64,000 nt of DNA, taken from Porphyromonas somerae DSM 23386. GTDB taxonomy: Bacteria > Bacteroidota > Bacteroidia > Bacteroidales > Porphyromonadaceae. Shown piece after piece: positions 17,420 to 26,142 of the stretch; position 1 is the stretch's first letter, and each line of letters begins with the position of its first letter. The DNA lies in NCBI RefSeq assembly GCF_000372405.1, contig NZ_AQVC01000001.1, forward strand, positions 1 to 64,000. The letters are read 5' to 3'. The notes under the pieces are model-generated. The model saw only the letters and a program-made list of their open reading frames with translations. It made no database searches and had not been told where the DNA came from. The position numbers were made by a program, and so were the translations under genes.

Positions 17420-17655
17420 GGACCTCCTTGGAGGTCCGATTTGTTGTAGCCCCCGTGTCGGAGGGCATAGCCCGAACGACCGGGGGTAATAGACACCATA
17501 TATATAAAACGACCCCTTGCGGGTCGGACAGCCTTTTCTAGGATTACTTGTCCGACCCGCAAGGGGTCGTAAGATAACGCTCCTCAATTTCTCCCCCATT
17601 CATCGGGCTACGCCCTTGAATGGGGGCTACGACAAATCGGACCTCTGCGAGGTCC
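17420..17655. repeat. Foldback element 4 (five hairpins, best-preserved copy)
   Basis: H1 is 17420-17437 (GGACCTCC/GGAGGTCC). H2 is 17450-17486 (CCCCCG/CGGGGG, inner GGGC/GCCC). H3 pairs 17509-17530 with 17549-17570, a perfect 22-bp match with an 18-nt loop. H2' is 17593-17626 (CCCCCATTCA/TGAATGGGGG). H1' is 17639-17655 (GGACCTC/GAGGTCC). The linkers GATTTGTTGTAG and CTACGACAAATC are reverse complements with one change. It fills the gap between convergent genes and may end transcription in both directions. Confidence 0.8.
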
Positions 17656-17684
17656 TTTGCAGTGGAACCCAGCGTGCAAAGTCG

Positions 17685-18635
17685 TTACTTCAGTGGGTTT
17701 TCGCCGAGGAAACGCTCCGCCGTCATCGCAGCTTTACAGCCACTACCTGCAGCGGTAATCGCTTGGCGGAAGTGAGGGTCAGCCACATCACCAGCAGCAA
17801 AGACGCCCTCTACATTGGTATTAGGCATACCGTCCTTCGTGAGGATATACCCTTGCTTATCGAGCTCAATCTGCCCACCGAGGAAGTCGATGTTAGGCTT
17901 GTGCCCGATGGCGAGGAAAAAGCCTTGGACTGGTAGGTCATAACGCTCCTCATTCGCCTCGCCCTTGTTCTTCACCACATGGACACCAGCGACGCCATTC
18001 TCCCCATAAAGTCCTTCGGCCTGTTGCTTCCAGAGCACTTCAATATTCTCCTTCTTCAGCACACGGTCCTGCATCACCTTTGAGGCACGTAGCTCATCAC
18101 GACGCACCATGAGGTAGACCTTCTTACAGATCTGAGAGAGGTAAAGAGCCTCCTCGCAAGCGGTATCTCCACCACCTACCACAGCCACATCCTGACCACG
18201 GTAGAAGAAACCATCGCAGGTGGCACAACCGCTAACGCCCATACCCATATACTTCTGCTCATCGGGCAGACCTAGGTACTTGGCACTTGCACCAGTGGCG
18301 ATGATGATGCTCTCGGCAATAATCTCAGAGTCGCCACCATTGATCTCCACCTTAAACGGACGCTTTGAGAGGTCGAGCTTTGTCACCTCACCATCACGCA
18401 TATCGGTGCCGAAGCGCTCTGCCTGCTTTTTGATATCCATCATCATCTGAGTGCCATTCACCGCCTCGGGATAGCCAGGGAAGTTCTCCACATCAGTGGT
18501 AGTAGTCAATTGCCCGCCTGGTTGCATTCCCTCCACTAGCACGGGAGAAAGATTGGCCCTTGAGGCATAGATCGCCGCAGTATATCCTGCTGGTCCGCCC
18601 CCTATGATGAGTAGCTTCGTCTTGATTGTTTCCAT
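17685..18635 (-). CDS. trxB: Thioredoxin reductase (NADPH)
   Basis: FAD enzyme of 316 residues that reduces thioredoxin with NADPH in the cytoplasm. The FAD motif is GGGPAGYTA (12-20), the redox pair is C137/C140 in CATCDGFF, the NADPH motif is VVGGGDTACEEA, and the closing FAD segment is GVFAAGDVADPHFRQA. Length is normal. It is the last gene of an ftsK-lolA-trxB run, 29 nt after lolA. It probably supplies electrons for the thiol peroxidase at 3.8 kb through thioredoxin. Confidence 0.95.
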   Translation of the reverse strand: METIKTKLLIIGGGPAGYTAAIYASRANLSPVLVEGMQPGGQLTTTTDVENFPGYPEAVNGTQMMMDIKKQAERFGTDMRDGEVTKLDLSKRPFKVEINGGDSEIIAESIIIATGASAKYLGLPDEQKYMGMGVSGCATCDGFFYRGQDVAVVGGGDTACEEALYLSQICKKVYLMVRRDELRASKVMQDRVLKKENIEVLWKQQAEGLYGENGVAGVHVVKNKGEANEERYDLPVQGFFLAIGHKPNIDFLGGQIELDKQGYILTKDGMPNTNVEGVFAAGDVADPHFRQAITAAGSGCKAAMTAERFLGENPLK

Positions 18636-18664
18636 ATCTCTATATCTTATTAGTCATTAAACAG

Positions 18665-19279
18665 TTACCTTAAATCTATAACCGCCACCCCTGGGAGTTT
18701 GTTCGCATCAAAGCGAAAGAAGCCCTTCTGCTTCATCTGAGCCGTGGCACTCTGCCGTAGCTTAGTCACCTTCAGCACAATCGGCACCGATACACTCCTC
18801 TGCTTCACACGCATAGAGAGCGGTTCGCACTGGCTATTGAGGTGCACCTCTAGCCACTCTATCTCCTCCTTCTGCTTAGGGGTCGCCTTGATGGTCGTCA
18901 CCGCCCCTGTAGTCGACTCCTTGAGGTTAAAGGTCTTGGCAGAAATACGGTTAAGGTTGAGCAGAGGATTGAGCTCTAGTAGGTCCTCCCTATAAGGCTG
19001 GGTAAGATTGACCTCCCCATTCTGCGGAATGTAGACCCACAGGTTACCCCCTTGGTGCCACGCACGTATCGAAGGGCTCTCCAGGCAAAAGTCCTCGCCT
19101 AGTGCATAGTAACTTCCCTGCTCACTATCCTCGCCAATCGTCAGCTGATACTCTATCTGTAGCCCTTTAGAGGCATCTAAATATCGCTTTGCTTTTTGTA
19201 GCGTCTGCTCCTGTGCTTCGGCCGAAAAGGCAAATAACAGTGGAAGTAACGCCAGTAGCCATCTCCTTATACCCATCAT
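18665..19279 (-). CDS. lolA: LolA-like periplasmic lipoprotein carrier
   Basis: Protein of 204 residues with a signal peptide (ALLPLLFAFSAEAQ). It has the LolA-type pattern of short beta strands, with the segments LQIEYQLTIGEDSEQGSYYALGE (about 33-55) and LWVYIPQNGEVNLTQPYREDLLELNP (about 80-105). LolA carries lipoproteins from the inner to the outer membrane. Bacteroidetes LolA-like proteins are diverged and usually lie beside ftsK, as here: the start is 3 nt after the ftsK stop. The call rests on both weak sequence features and this neighbourhood. Confidence 0.75.
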   Translation of the reverse strand: MMGIRRWLLALLPLLFAFSAEAQEQTLQKAKRYLDASKGLQIEYQLTIGEDSEQGSYYALGEDFCLESPSIRAWHQGGNLWVYIPQNGEVNLTQPYREDLLELNPLLNLNRISAKTFNLKESTTGAVTTIKATPKQKEEIEWLEVHLNSQCEPLSMRVKQRSVSVPIVLKVTKLRQSATAQMKQKGFFRFDANKLPGVAVIDLR

Positions 19280-19281
19280 CC

Positions 19282-21852
19282 TTACTTTCTATTGTCTTCA
19301 AAAAACTGCTCCAACTGCTCCTCCGTAGTGATGAGAAGCTCACGTGGCTTATTGCCATCAGCACCCGAGATAATACCCGCATGCTCCAACTGCACCATAA
19401 TACGAGAGGCACGGTTGTAACCCACTCCAAATATCTGCTGAATGTAGCTCGCCGAAGGGCGGTTATCCAGCACAATCCTACGGGCAGCCGCCTCAAAGAA
19501 TTCGTCCCAATTACTAGGATCTAGTTCGCCAGTAGCCAGAGAACCAGCGAGGACACTACCCTCAGGCTTCACCTCGGGTAGTTCATACGCCTCCCTAAAC
19601 CCTCTCTGGTCAGAGATAAACTTCACCAAGCTATTCACCTCAGGGGTATCTACAAAGGCACACTGCACACGGGTGAGGTCGTTGCCCGTAGTGAAAAGGC
19701 TATCCCCACGGCCAATCAGACGATTAGCCCCTTGAGCATCTAGGATAATCTTAGAATCAATACCCGAAGAGACCTTAAAGGCAAGTCGCCCTGGGAAGTT
19801 AGCCTTAATAGCACCGGTAATAATTGACGCCATGGGTCGCTGCGTAGCGATAATCGCATGGATACCCACCGCTCTCGCCTTCTGTGCTAAGCGGGTGATC
19901 GGTGCCTCGATCTCCTTACCTCCCGTGAGCATCAAGTCGCCATACTCATCAATGATCAGCACAATGTAGGGAAGGAACTTATGCCCCTTCTCCGGATTGA
20001 GCAGCCGTTGCTTAAACTTCTGATTGTACTCCTTGATATTCCTCACATGCGCCGACGAGAGTAGCTCATAGCGGTCGTCCATCTCCACACAGAGCGATTC
20101 CAGCGTCCCTTGCACTCGCTTAGGGTCGGTGATGATCACCTGATCCTCATTGGGTAGCTTCGCCATATAGTGCTTCTCAATCTGCCGATAAGGGCTAAAC
20201 TCCACCATCTTAGGGTCCACCATCACAAACTTCAGTTCCGAAGGGTGAAGCTTGTAGAGCAAAGAGGTGATAATAGCATTCAGACCCACCGACTTACCTT
20301 GGCCCGTTGCTCCCGCCACCAGAAGGTGCGGTGTCTTGGCAAGGTCAAAGACAAAGACATCATTAGTGATCGTACGCCCGAGCGCCACTGGCAAGGCCGC
20401 GGTACTCTCGGCAAACTTCTTGGAGAGAATCACCGAACGCATACTCACCACCTGAGGCTTTTTATTTGGCACCTCCATACCGATCGTCCCCTTGCCCGGC
20501 ATCGGTGCAATGATACGAATCCCCATCGCCGAAAGGCTCATAGAGATATTATCCTCCAGTCCACGGATACGAGAGATATGGATGCCCTCCTCTGGCACCA
20601 CCTCATAGAGCGTGATGGCAGGGCCCACCGTGGCACTAATCGACTTAATCCCTATCCTGAAGCTCTCCAGAGTAGTGGTGATCAGCCGCTTATTCTGCTC
20701 TATCTCCTCCGTATCTATCTCCTCATTTTGCTGCTCGTACTTCTTGAGGAGGTCGGCCGAAGGCATCTCAAAGCCAGCCAGCTCTAGGGTAGGGTCATAC
20801 TCCCCCTGCTCCTCCACCAGTTGCTTGGCACGTAGCTCGGCGCTGGTCACCTCGTCCTGCATGCTACGGTTGTCCATCACCACCATATCCACCCCATCTC
20901 CCGCTTCACTCCTGTGGATGATAGGGGCAGGCCGAGGCATCGGAGGTGCTGGTGCCTCCTCTGGCTCCAAGGTAATCGTGATAGGGGCTTGAGGCGTCTC
21001 TTCTTCTTCCTCCTCCGCCAATTCACTCGTTTCAGAAGGGGCTACATAGGGATCCTCAGGAATATCCTCAAGGAGCTCTCCCTCGTCATCGCCATCGTCC
21101 ACCGACTTATTGCGTCGAAACCACGATAGCAGCCCCTTTCGCTTAGGCGCTTCGTCACTCTTCACACCAGTGCGCTTCGCCTCTGCCCAACGGTTGTACT
21201 TGGCACGAATCCCCTGGAAAAATAGAAATTGCACCAGCAAGAGGGTCAGGATAATCACCAGCCAAAGGCCAAAACCTCCTACCCTCATCTCTAGCCAAAC
21301 CCGCACCGTCTCCCCTAAAATGCCACCTGGGTAAAAGAAAAAACTAGCTGCGATAGGACGGAATATAGTAGCAGAGAAGAGCGACGTCCAAAAGGTAGCA
21401 ATAGTGGAAAAGATGATCAACTTCGGGTAATTGACCTTTGCAGGCCCTAGCAAGCCAAGACCCATAGCGAGGAGAAGGATGATCACAAAAATCACCCCTA
21501 TCCCTACCCACTCATTCACCATAAGATGCATCAGATGCATCCCTACCACCCCACTACTTCCCTGCATCGCCTCGGCCTGAGCTGCCACATCGGCAAGGTC
21601 GGGATCGAGCAACACACTCTGGTCCGCAGACCCCTCAAAGAGATAGGTGACAAAGGCATAGAGCATAAAAAGACCCAGACCAAAGAGTAGCAAACCAATG
21701 GAGACGGGGAGCATACGCTCCTTACCCATCATGCCCCTGAAGAAACGACCTGCTCGCTCCCTCAGACTACCCCCTAGTTCAATCTCTTCACCCGACCGAC
21801 TACGGCGGTTCTCCACCGGTTTCTCCCTAACGATCCTCTTCTTGCTCATCAA
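19282..21852 (-). CDS. ftsK: DNA translocase FtsK/SpoIIIE
   Basis: Protein of 856 residues that pumps chromosomal DNA at the division septum and assists dimer resolution. Four or five membrane helices lie in the first 220 residues, followed by an acidic, proline-rich linker (about 245-320). The motor domain has Walker A GATGQGKS (513-520) and Walker B LIIDE (about 632-636), plus the IATQRP segment. The C-terminal gamma winged helix ends the protein (RIVLDNRPSASYIQQIF onward). Length is normal. A TAAGTTTG promoter lies about 26 nt upstream. It heads the ftsK-lolA-trxB run. Confidence 0.95.
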   Translation of the reverse strand: MMSKKRIVREKPVENRRSRSGEEIELGGSLRERAGRFFRGMMGKERMLPVSIGLLLFGLGLFMLYAFVTYLFEGSADQSVLLDPDLADVAAQAEAMQGSSGVVGMHLMHLMVNEWVGIGVIFVIILLLAMGLGLLGPAKVNYPKLIIFSTIATFWTSLFSATIFRPIAASFFFYPGGILGETVRVWLEMRVGGFGLWLVIILTLLLVQFLFFQGIRAKYNRWAEAKRTGVKSDEAPKRKGLLSWFRRNKSVDDGDDEGELLEDIPEDPYVAPSETSELAEEEEEETPQAPITITLEPEEAPAPPMPRPAPIIHRSEAGDGVDMVVMDNRSMQDEVTSAELRAKQLVEEQGEYDPTLELAGFEMPSADLLKKYEQQNEEIDTEEIEQNKRLITTTLESFRIGIKSISATVGPAITLYEVVPEEGIHISRIRGLEDNISMSLSAMGIRIIAPMPGKGTIGMEVPNKKPQVVSMRSVILSKKFAESTAALPVALGRTITNDVFVFDLAKTPHLLVAGATGQGKSVGLNAIITSLLYKLHPSELKFVMVDPKMVEFSPYRQIEKHYMAKLPNEDQVIITDPKRVQGTLESLCVEMDDRYELLSSAHVRNIKEYNQKFKQRLLNPEKGHKFLPYIVLIIDEYGDLMLTGGKEIEAPITRLAQKARAVGIHAIIATQRPMASIITGAIKANFPGRLAFKVSSGIDSKIILDAQGANRLIGRGDSLFTTGNDLTRVQCAFVDTPEVNSLVKFISDQRGFREAYELPEVKPEGSVLAGSLATGELDPSNWDEFFEAAARRIVLDNRPSASYIQQIFGVGYNRASRIMVQLEHAGIISGADGNKPRELLITTEEQLEQFFEDNRK

Positions 21853-21877
21853 CTCAATACAATAATATTATACTCTG

Positions 21878-21885
21878 CAAACTTA
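21878..21885 (-). promoter_or_regulatory. -7 element of ftsK promoter
   Basis: TAAGTTTG on the minus strand (CAAACTTA on plus), 26 nt before the ftsK start. Confidence 0.5.
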
Positions 21886-22011
21886 CCCAAATCCTAGCAC
21901 AATAACCCCACCCCCGCTCCGCAAAAATTTGCTGTAGCCCCATTTCAGGGCAACCCGCCCCGAGCCCGATGAATGGAAGGGAGGAGGGTAAATAAGGCGA
22001 CCACCCCAACC

Positions 22012-22256
22012 CTACGACCTCCCGCAGGGGAGGTCGGACAACCAAATCTAGAACCCATCATTTTGTCTCAATGTGTCTACATTTTCAGGAATAGAGGAGA
22101 CGGAGTGTCTACACACTCAGGAATGCGATGATATACCGTCCATATATTCCGCATAGGGTGCGGAATGCATTCCGTATGCGTGCGGAACGTATTCCGTAGC
22201 CCTGCGGAATCCATTCCGCACGCATACGGAATATAGGGTTGATACCAGAAGAGATT
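22012..22256. repeat. Composite repeat with four ATTCCG hairpins, copy 1
   Basis: It contains a half-H3 hairpin near 22015-22038 (GACCTCCC/GGGAGGTC), then two direct units GTGTCTACA...TCAGGAAT (about 22072 and 22112), then four consecutive hairpins at 22144-22234. Each is ATTCCG-8 to 9 nt-CGGAAT, separated by 2-3 nt. The same order recurs in reverse complement at 45549-45770. No gene is present. The stretch 21886-22011 is unremarkable and palindrome-poor. Confidence 0.7.
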
Positions 22257-22286
22257 ATTAAATAAACGAACGACACCACTTAGCGT

Positions 22287-22309
22287 AAGGACCTCTGCCG
22301 AGGTCCTTT
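22287..22309. repeat. GGACCTC hairpin (H1-type) before tsaC
   Basis: AAGGACCTC-TGCC-GAGGTCCTT is a 9-bp perfect hairpin identical in core to H1' of foldback element 1 (441-458). It may act as a terminator. The rest up to 22432 shows only a weak promoter-like TAACTTCG at 22403-22410. Confidence 0.5.
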
Positions 22310-22432
22310 AGATACCCCACTAAAAACTATACGGGAGCCCTCTTGAATGCGTTGCCCTTTCATCACAGCTTCGCTTGATTAGGAGTTTACCTAGAAAAGT
22401 GGTAACTTCGCTATCAAAATCAGAGGAACAGT

Positions 22433-23017
22433 ATGGAGGTAGACGAACGATACGAGCGGGAGGACTTAGCCGAGGCACTGAGGGTGCTGGAGGCGGGTGG
22501 GGTGATCCTTTACCCTACCGATACGATTTGGGGCATTGGTTGTGATGCGACAAACGAGGAAGCGGTGCGGAAGGTCTTTGAACTAAAGCACCGAGCAAGT
22601 GCCAAGGCACTGATCTCTATTGTAGATAGCTCGGCCAAGTTGCAAGGACTTATGGCGGAGGTGCCTGAGATCGCTTACGACCTGATTGAGGCAAGCCCTA
22701 CCCCACTCACGGTGATCTACCCTGGGGTGCATGGATTGGCACCCAACCTTTTGGCAGAGGATGGGAGTGCGGGGATCCGAGTGGTGGAGCGTGAGCCTTT
22801 CTGTAGGGATCTTTGCCTAAGATTTAAGAAGCCAATTGTGAGCACCTCTGCCAATGTCTCAGGCGCACCTAGTCCGGCACACTTTGGAGAGATCTCTCAA
22901 GAGATACTCGAGGGGGTGGACTATGTAGTGAAATATCGACAAGGCGATAGGAGGCCTGCCACTGCCTCGAGCATCATCAAGCTGGAGGTGGATGGACAAT
23001 TCAAGGTACTCAGATAG
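22433..23017 (+). CDS. tsaC: Threonylcarbamoyl-AMP synthase (TsaC/Sua5/YciO family)
   Basis: Protein of 194 residues for the first step of the t6A37 modification of ANN-decoding tRNAs, making threonylcarbamoyl-adenylate from threonine, bicarbonate and ATP. The family's opening pattern is present: GGVILYPTDTIWGIGCDATNE (about 16-36), then KHRASAKALISIV, TPLTVIYPG and KPIVSTSANVSG (about 133-144). It is closer in length to YciO/TsaC than to two-domain Sua5. The ClC gene starts 2 nt after its stop, so the two are probably co-transcribed. Confidence 0.85.
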   Translation: MEVDERYEREDLAEALRVLEAGGVILYPTDTIWGIGCDATNEEAVRKVFELKHRASAKALISIVDSSAKLQGLMAEVPEIAYDLIEASPTPLTVIYPGVHGLAPNLLAEDGSAGIRVVEREPFCRDLCLRFKKPIVSTSANVSGAPSPAHFGEISQEILEGVDYVVKYRQGDRRPATASSIIKLEVDGQFKVLR

Positions 23018-23018
23018 G

Positions 23019-24806
23019 ATGAGCAAGGAGCATAAGTCGGTGCTAAGGATTTTGGAGTGGCGCGAAAAGCACATTCCAGAGCAGATCTTTATCCTGATAC
23101 TTGCCTTCGTGATTGGGGTACTCTGCTCATTTTCAGCTGCGATCCTGAAGGGGTCGATCCATTGGATTGCAGACCATGCCGCCTCCATTTCGGAGGTCGA
23201 CGACCTCTATATCGGTTACCTGATCACGCCGGTGGTGGGTGTATTTCTTACCTACCTCTTTGTGAAGTACATTGTGCGTGATGATATCAGCCACGGCGTC
23301 ACTAAGATTCTCTATGCCCTTAGCCAGCGTAAGAGCCGGCTGAAGCCACACAATATGTGGAGTTCTATTGTTGCCTCTTCTATCACCATCGGCATGGGTG
23401 GTTCGGTAGGTGCAGAGTCGCCTATTGTGATGACTGGTTCGGCGATCGGGAGCAACATCGGTCGCTTTTTTCACCTAGAGCATAAAAACCTAATGCTCCT
23501 CTTGGGGTGCGGTGCAGCGGGGGCGGTAGCGGGGATATTCAAGGCACCGATCACGGGACTTATCTTTGTGGTGGAGGTGTTGCTGATGGACCTCACCCTC
23601 ACCTCTGTACTACCGCTACTTATCTCCTCGGTAACCGCTGCCTCTTTCTCTTACCTGATCTTTGGTACCGAGGCACAGTTTGCCTACGAAGCGACAGAGG
23701 CCTTTACACTCGGTAGGATGCCGTGGGTGATCGTACTAGGAGCTCTTTGCGGACTCGCCTCGCTCTACTTCACCAAGATCTCCTTTGGGCTGGAGCGCAA
23801 GCTGAAAGGGATGACACACTATTGGGAGAGGTTTCTGGTCTGCGCGGCGATCCTCAGCACGCTAATATTTTTGCTTCCCCCACTCTACGGTGAGGGGTAT
23901 AACTCTATCAGCACGCTGATTAGTGCCGAGCCACAGCGGGTGATGCAAGGCTCTTTCTTTGAGAAGTTGACCGGCACCACGTGGGCACTTCCCCTCTTCT
24001 TGACATTAGCGGTACTGGCAAAGGTTTTTGCCACGGTGGCGACCAATGCGGGTGGCGGAGCCGGCGGTGTCTTTGCGCCTAGTCTCTTTGTGGGTGCACT
24101 GGTGGGCTTTGCCTTTAGCTATGTAATGAATATCTCGGGTCTCAATATCTACCTCCCTACCGACAACTTTGCCCTCATGGGCATGGCGGGGGTAATGGCA
24201 GGGGTGATGCATGCCCCGCTGACGGGTACCTTCCTCATCGCTGAGCTGACAGGTGGGTACAATCTATTTCTCCCCCTTCTGGTGGTCTCCACCACTGCCT
24301 ATGGTACGATTAAGCTCTTCCTACCCCACAGTATCTACTCGCTACGGTTGGCGGAGGAGGGGAAACTGCTGACGCACAATAAGGATAAGGCGGTGATGAC
24401 GCTGATGCAGGTGGATCACGTGATTGAAAACGACTTTAGTATCCTTTCGCCCGACATGACGCTGGGCGATACGGTGCGTATCTTTGGCGAGAGTAAGCGC
24501 AATATTTTCCCAGTGGTGAATGACAAGGGACGTATGGTGGGGATGGTGCTACTGGATAATATCCGCAACATCATGTTCCGACCCGAGCTCTACGACCGCT
24601 TCAAGGTGGCGACCTTTATGGTTTCGCCCGAAGCACGTGTGGTGGTGGGGATGAGTATGGATGAGGTGATGAAGCTCTTTGATGATACGAGGGCTTGGAA
24701 CCTCCCTGTGGAAGACGAGGAGGGGAAGTACCTCGGCTTTGTCTCTAAGTCGCAGATATTCAACCAATACCGCGAGGTACTGAATGATAACTTTGGAGGA
24801 GATTAA
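23019..24806 (+). CDS. ClC-family chloride channel/antiporter with CBS pair
   Basis: Protein of 595 residues from the chosen start (MSKEHKSVLR); an ATG 27 nt upstream would overlap tsaC. The ClC membrane domain spans about 20-430. It has GGSVGAESPIV, which aligns with the GGSVGREGPIV filter segment, so the gating glutamate is E133, and GAGGVFAPSLFVGA for the later filter loop. Two CBS domains follow (about 455-585). The usual arginine and glycine of GREGP are replaced (AESP). The gating glutamate suggests H+/Cl- exchange, but this is inference. The end lies 7 nt before fmt. Confidence 0.88.
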   Translation: MSKEHKSVLRILEWREKHIPEQIFILILAFVIGVLCSFSAAILKGSIHWIADHAASISEVDDLYIGYLITPVVGVFLTYLFVKYIVRDDISHGVTKILYALSQRKSRLKPHNMWSSIVASSITIGMGGSVGAESPIVMTGSAIGSNIGRFFHLEHKNLMLLLGCGAAGAVAGIFKAPITGLIFVVEVLLMDLTLTSVLPLLISSVTAASFSYLIFGTEAQFAYEATEAFTLGRMPWVIVLGALCGLASLYFTKISFGLERKLKGMTHYWERFLVCAAILSTLIFLLPPLYGEGYNSISTLISAEPQRVMQGSFFEKLTGTTWALPLFLTLAVLAKVFATVATNAGGGAGGVFAPSLFVGALVGFAFSYVMNISGLNIYLPTDNFALMGMAGVMAGVMHAPLTGTFLIAELTGGYNLFLPLLVVSTTAYGTIKLFLPHSIYSLRLAEEGKLLTHNKDKAVMTLMQVDHVIENDFSILSPDMTLGDTVRIFGESKRNIFPVVNDKGRMVGMVLLDNIRNIMFRPELYDRFKVATFMVSPEARVVVGMSMDEVMKLFDDTRAWNLPVEDEEGKYLGFVSKSQIFNQYREVLNDNFGGD

Positions 24807-24813
24807 GAATAAG

Positions 24814-25749
24814 ATGAAGATAGTATATTTCGGAACTCCCGACTTTGCCAGCTATATCCTACAGTATATCCTTGAGCAAGGGGCAGAGGTGGTAGGAGTG
24901 GTGACCAATCCCGATAAGCCGGCTGGGCGAGGGCATAAGCTACGTCCTTCGGCAGTGAAGGAGGTGGCGATGAAGTATTGCCCTAACGTGCCTATCCTAC
25001 AGCCTGAGAACTTACGTGACGAAGGGTTTCATGCCGAGCTCAAGGCACTCGGAGCCGACCTATTTATTGTGATTGCTTTTAGGATGCTCCCCCGTGAGGT
25101 GTGGGCGATGCCCCGCTTGGGCACGTTTAACCTCCACGCCTCTCTACTCCCGCAGTATCGAGGGGCGGCACCTATTCAGCATGCGATCCTTAATGACGAG
25201 AAGGAGACGGGGGTGACTACCTTTCTCCTGAATGAGGGCATTGATGAGGGCAATATTTTACTACAAGAAAAGGTGCCCCTCACTCCCGAGGAGACAGGGG
25301 GCTCGCTCCACGATAAGTTGATGCAACTGGGTGCGGAGGTGACCTTCAAAACCATACAGGGATTGGAGCAAGGAACCCTCTCCCCTAAGCCTCAACCAAA
25401 GGTGGAGGGGCTTCGCTATGCCACTAAGATATTTAAGGAGGACCGGCTCCTCAGCTTTCAGCAAGAGTCGGCACACGCTATAGCTTTACGGATTAGGGCT
25501 ATGAGCCCCTACCCCTCGGCGATTGCCACACTGGGGGAGGAGGAGATCAAGGTCTTCAAGGCAACCCCTTGCCCTTCGCTACAAGGGCTACAGCCCGGGG
25601 AGTATCGGGTGACGAAGGAGTCGGTGGTGGTGCAGTGCACTGAAGGGGCTGTGGAGCTGTGGGAGGTACAATTTCCCAATAAGCGACGCACCACTATCCA
25701 TGATTACCTCCTCGGCAATAGTCTTCCCGAGGGCGGGCGATTTATTTAG
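24814..25749 (+). CDS. fmt: Methionyl-tRNA formyltransferase
   Basis: Protein of 311 residues that formylates initiator Met-tRNA with 10-formyl-tetrahydrofolate. The N-terminus MKIVYFGTPDFAS is the standard start and follows a GGAGGAG ribosome-binding site by 11 nt, so the earlier in-frame ATG at 24784 was rejected. Catalytic residues N106 and H108 lie in FNLHASLLPQYRGAAPIQ. The C-terminal RNA-binding barrel begins about residue 205. It is co-directional with ClC and YccF genes with small gaps. Confidence 0.94.
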   Translation: MKIVYFGTPDFASYILQYILEQGAEVVGVVTNPDKPAGRGHKLRPSAVKEVAMKYCPNVPILQPENLRDEGFHAELKALGADLFIVIAFRMLPREVWAMPRLGTFNLHASLLPQYRGAAPIQHAILNDEKETGVTTFLLNEGIDEGNILLQEKVPLTPEETGGSLHDKLMQLGAEVTFKTIQGLEQGTLSPKPQPKVEGLRYATKIFKEDRLLSFQQESAHAIALRIRAMSPYPSAIATLGEEEIKVFKATPCPSLQGLQPGEYRVTKESVVVQCTEGAVELWEVQFPNKRRTTIHDYLLGNSLPEGGRFI

Positions 25750-25767
25750 TTATTTACACATTAGAAT

Positions 25768-26142
25768 ATGGTTAATCTACTTCTCAACATTGTTTGGTGG
25801 ATCTGTGGCGGATTGGCTTCGGCCTTGGAGTACTTCACCGCAGGATTGATCTTTTGCGTCACCATTATTGGCATTCCACTCGGCAAGCAATCTTTCAAAC
25901 TAGGGATGGTGATGCTCTTTCCCTTCGGGAGTGAGGTAACGCCTTCAAGTCGCAACCCAATTGGGCTACTTGGTAATATCCTTTGGGCAATATTTGCGGG
26001 CATCTGGATCGCTATTACCCACGTAGCAATAGGGCTGCTCCTTTGTATCACCATCGTAGGTATTCCTTGGGGAACAAAGCACTTCAAGATGGCTAAGGTG
26101 GCTTTGGCTCCTTTCGGACGCGAAATCATTATTAACCCCTGA
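25768..26142 (+). CDS. YccF-domain inner membrane protein
   Basis: Small membrane protein of 124 residues with two YccF repeats. Each repeat has a hydrophobic helix followed by the signature CVTIIGIPLGKQSFKLG (about 30-46) or CITIVGIPWGTKHFKMA (about 94-110), then a PFG turn (FPFGSEV, APFGREI). The family is widespread and its function unknown. It begins 18 nt after fmt and its stop overlaps the murI start by one base (TGATG), so translation is probably coupled. Confidence 0.85.
   Translation: MVNLLLNIVWWICGGLASALEYFTAGLIFCVTIIGIPLGKQSFKLGMVMLFPFGSEVTPSSRNPIGLLGNILWAIFAGIWIAITHVAIGLLLCITIVGIPWGTKHFKMAKVALAPFGREIIINP

Noticed and set aside
23390-23450. Loss of the gating glutamate in the ClC protein
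   Set aside because: At first GGSVGAESP seemed to lack GREGP, but aligned with GGSVGREGP the glutamate is present (E133).
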